Below are positions 5,560 through 6,701 of a stretch of 6,701 nt of DNA, one piece after another. Within the stretch, counting starts at the first letter, position 1. Every line of letters starts with the position of its first letter. The stretch spans positions 1 through 6,701 of the forward strand of contig NZ_JBNNUK010000042.1 of assembly GCF_050279675.1 (NCBI RefSeq). The letters run 5' to 3'. The notes below the pieces were generated by a model. That model was not told the origin of the DNA. It searched no databases and saw only the letters and a list, made by a program, of their open reading frames with translations. Origin of the DNA: Viridibacillus sp050279675 (GTDB lineage: Bacteria; Bacillota; Bacilli; Bacillales_A; Planococcaceae). The position numbers were made by a program, and so were the translations under genes.

Positions 5560-6261
5560 TTAAACGATATAATGACGATATTTTAATCCAATCGGAATAA
5601 GGGTATCTTCATCCCGTAACCGGATTGTTTGCTCCACTTTATCTATTTGTTCTACCATGTCCTGATTGATAATAAAGCTTTTATGCACTTGAATAAACCG
5701 ATTATCTAGCTTTTCCATGATAGCCTTTAATGAATAACTGGAAATCATTTCTTTCATTAAGTTTCCATCGCGTTTTATATGTAAAAAGATCTTTTTACCA
5801 AAAGATTCGATATACAATAAATCTTTTAATTGATACTCAAAGATAAATCCTTTCTGTTCAATACGGAGCTTTTTCTCATCAATCTGAATATGTGATAAAT
5901 ACTGTAGGACATCCTGAATCACCTTTTGACATTCTAACTGCGTAAACGGCTTCACTAAGTAATAAAAACATTTTAGCTCTCGGTATGCATACAATTCTTC
6001 TGTTAAAACAGCCGTTTCAAAAACAATAGGGGTATACATATAAGTAGGCATTGTGCGTAACTGTTTGACTAAATCCGTTCCTTTGTAATCAACCAGCTGA
6101 ATATCGACAATAAAAAAATCCATTTCAATATTTTTTGCCAAATTTAAAGCTTCTGCCGCACTTTCTGTATGATAAATTTTAAATTCTTGTGGTAGTATTT
6201 CTAATGTATTTTTTAAAAACTTTTGTATAGCTTGATCATCTTCAATAATTAATACGTTCAT
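5560..6261 (-). CDS. LytTR-family response regulator
   Basis: A 233-residue cytoplasmic transcription factor. The receiver domain covers about 1-120, with acidic pocket residues Glu7, Asp8 and Asp9, the phosphorylation site Asp53 in FIVDIQL, Thr83 and the conserved Lys104 in LVKPF. The LytTR DNA-binding domain covers about 134-233, marked by LLYIES and by FIQVHKSFIIN near the end. The frame could open at a GTG (6270), but that codon overlaps the Shine-Dalgarno GAGGAG (6275-6270). The ATG at 6261, eight bases downstream of it, is the start used here. It lies first in the block, 12 bp before the kinase gene, and would be phosphorylated by that kinase. Likely targets are its own upstream region and the promoter candidate before the permease genes, where GTT-containing boxes are paired 20-21 bp apart. 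Confidence 0.93.
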   Translation of the reverse strand: MNVLIIEDDQAIQKFLKNTLEILPQEFKIYHTESAAEALNLAKNIEMDFFIVDIQLVDYKGTDLVKQLRTMPTYMYTPIVFETAVLTEELYAYRELKCFYYLVKPFTQLECQKVIQDVLQYLSHIQIDEKKLRIEQKGFIFEYQLKDLLYIESFGKKIFLHIKRDGNLMKEMISSYSLKAIMEKLDNRFIQVHKSFIINQDMVEQIDKVEQTIRLRDEDTLIPIGLKYRHYIV

Positions 6262-6378
6262 TACAATCACTCCTCTAATGAGTATGCTACATGAGTTAAA
6301 TTATTTAATGTATAGAGCTAAAGAGGGCTAATTGAGTAATAACATTTAAAAACTCAAAATCGTATTAACCATACTTTA

Positions 6379-6421
6379 ATTATAACCAGATAAAAACAAT
6401 TGGTGGTAGAAAAAAACAATT
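6379..6421 (-). promoter_or_regulatory. Candidate operon promoter with paired direct repeats
   Basis: On the minus strand AATTGTTTTTTTCT (6421-6408) and AATTGTTTTTATCT (6401-6388) form a 14-bp direct repeat with one mismatch and a 20-bp period. Three bases later comes a perfect TATAAT (6384-6379). No good -35 exists: the bases 17 bp upstream fall between the repeats. A regulator bound there could replace the missing -35 contact or block the promoter. A start near 6372 would give a leader of about 110 nt. Autoregulation by the LytTR protein is a reasonable guess, but the boxes match the LytTR consensus only at the GTT core. Confidence 0.45.
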
Positions 6422-6436
6422 TTCATACCACCAATT
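6398..6436. repeat. Perfect 11-bp inverted repeat upstream of the regulator gene
   Basis: AATTGGTGGTA (6398-6408) and TACCACCAATT (6426-6436) are separated by 17 bp. On the minus strand the second arm is followed by GTTTTTAT, so a weak terminator for RNA entering from the right is possible. An operator for a dimeric repressor is the alternative. A further half-site, CACCAA, lies at 6460-6465. The inverted repeat interlocks with the direct repeats at 6388-6421. Confidence 0.55.
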
Positions 6437-6582
6437 TATAACTAGCAAATTAATAAATACACCAACTGGTAAAGGTACTAATTTTTAAAAACTCAGTGAT
6501 TCACTAACTTATAATCAAAATATGAGGGTTCCTGTTTAACTCATTCATTTTACATAAAATACTGATTATTTCGGGAAGCGAA

Positions 6583-6616
6583 TCTTCAACTAAACTGCCC
6601 CGTTAGTTTAATAAGG
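6583..6616. repeat. Dispersed repeat, copy R3 (left type, single)
   Basis: TCTTCAACTAAACTGCCCCG then TTAGTTTAATAAGG. It is the closest match to R2a (894-927). No right-type partner is recognisable on its other side before the window ends, so the unit appears as a solo copy. On the minus strand it again lies just after a hairpin plus T tract (6621-6654). Confidence 0.8.
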
Positions 6617-6620
6617 CTTT

Positions 6621-6654
6621 CTTAGAAAAACCATACAGTTCTTTGTACAACTGC
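6621..6654 (-). terminator. Weak terminator-like hairpin next to repeat R3
   Basis: On the minus strand GCAGTT (6654-6649) pairs with AACTGT (6640-6635), five Watson-Crick pairs plus a terminal wobble, around an eight-base loop. TATGGTTTTTC follows after a short gap. The stem is short and the T tract is displaced, so efficiency would be low. It would serve the possible gene ending at 6667. Confidence 0.3.
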
Positions 6655-6701
6655 TACCAGAGAATTTTAAATTCTACCTGTTTGCAGTGCAATCACCCAA
6701 T

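Larger units (their letters stand above)
6262..6701. other. Gene-free region upstream of the two-component operon
   Basis: No supported complete gene lies in these 440 bases. They contain the operon's leader and promoter candidate (to about 6436), an 11-bp odd palindrome AGTGATTCACT (6495-6505), repeat copy R3, and a weak hairpin. At the far edge (6667-6701, minus) ten codons read WVIALQTGRI followed by TAA, which could be the end of a neighbouring gene but is too short to assign. A 6-bp inverted repeat (TTGAGT 6332-6337, ACTCAA 6352-6357) lies in the presumed leader. The short frames seen here lack ribosome binding sites. Confidence 0.5.

Noticed and set aside
6278..6331. Short plus-strand frame (17 codons) considered as a signal peptide for the kinase
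   Set aside because: No ribosome binding site, no leader or secretion pattern, and antisense to the operon leader. Short minus-strand frames near 6379-6427 and 6480-6550 were rejected for the same reasons.
6667..6701. Partial gene end WVIALQTGRI at the right edge
   Set aside because: Ten codons before a stop are too few to separate from chance; it is mentioned only in the gene-free region entry.

Overview
The window is AT-rich and almost every gene reads on the minus strand. Strong GGAGG-type ribosome binding sites, U-tailed intrinsic terminators, an agr-like kinase with a LytTR regulator, and a bacitracin-exporter-like ABC system all point to a low-GC Gram-positive of the Bacillales, perhaps a Lysinibacillus, Solibacillus or Bacillus relative. 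The genus is inference. No rRNA, tRNA or CRISPR array was seen.

Left part (1-1211) is accessory and patchy. Positions 1 to about 210 hold the 5' end of an IS110-family insertion sequence. It has the first 34 codons of the transposase, its own promoter, and a nested leader hairpin that could hide the transposase ribosome binding site on read-through transcripts. Next comes a 186-residue protein with two CxxC pairs that resembles the SitI6-type 'double-CXXCG' immunity proteins. It is bracketed by copies of a dispersed repeat of about 30 bp, each closely linked to an intrinsic terminator. A frameshifted gene remnant (1013-1209) then abuts the ABC operon.

Main part (1212-6261) is one five-gene minus-strand block. 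Read 5' to 3' it encodes a LytTR response regulator, an agr-type GHKL histidine kinase, a 6-TM ABC-2-like permease, a 491-residue permease that looks like an internal duplication of that type, and an ABC ATPase. The simplest model is that the kinase senses an extracellular signal, perhaps a peptide or antibiotic. The LytTR regulator then controls the operon, and the three-gene transporter exports or detoxifies a substrate. Between kinase and permease genes lie a long hairpin, a candidate second promoter and a pair of TTTGTTC boxes 21 bp apart. A similar pair of TTGTT boxes, 20 bp apart, lies upstream of the regulator. Transporter expression may therefore be uncoupled from that of the sensor.

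Right part (6262-6701) is noncoding as far as can be seen. It holds the operon's upstream region, an 11-bp inverted repeat, another copy of the dispersed repeat, a weak terminator-like hairpin, and possibly the last ten codons of a neighbouring minus-strand gene.
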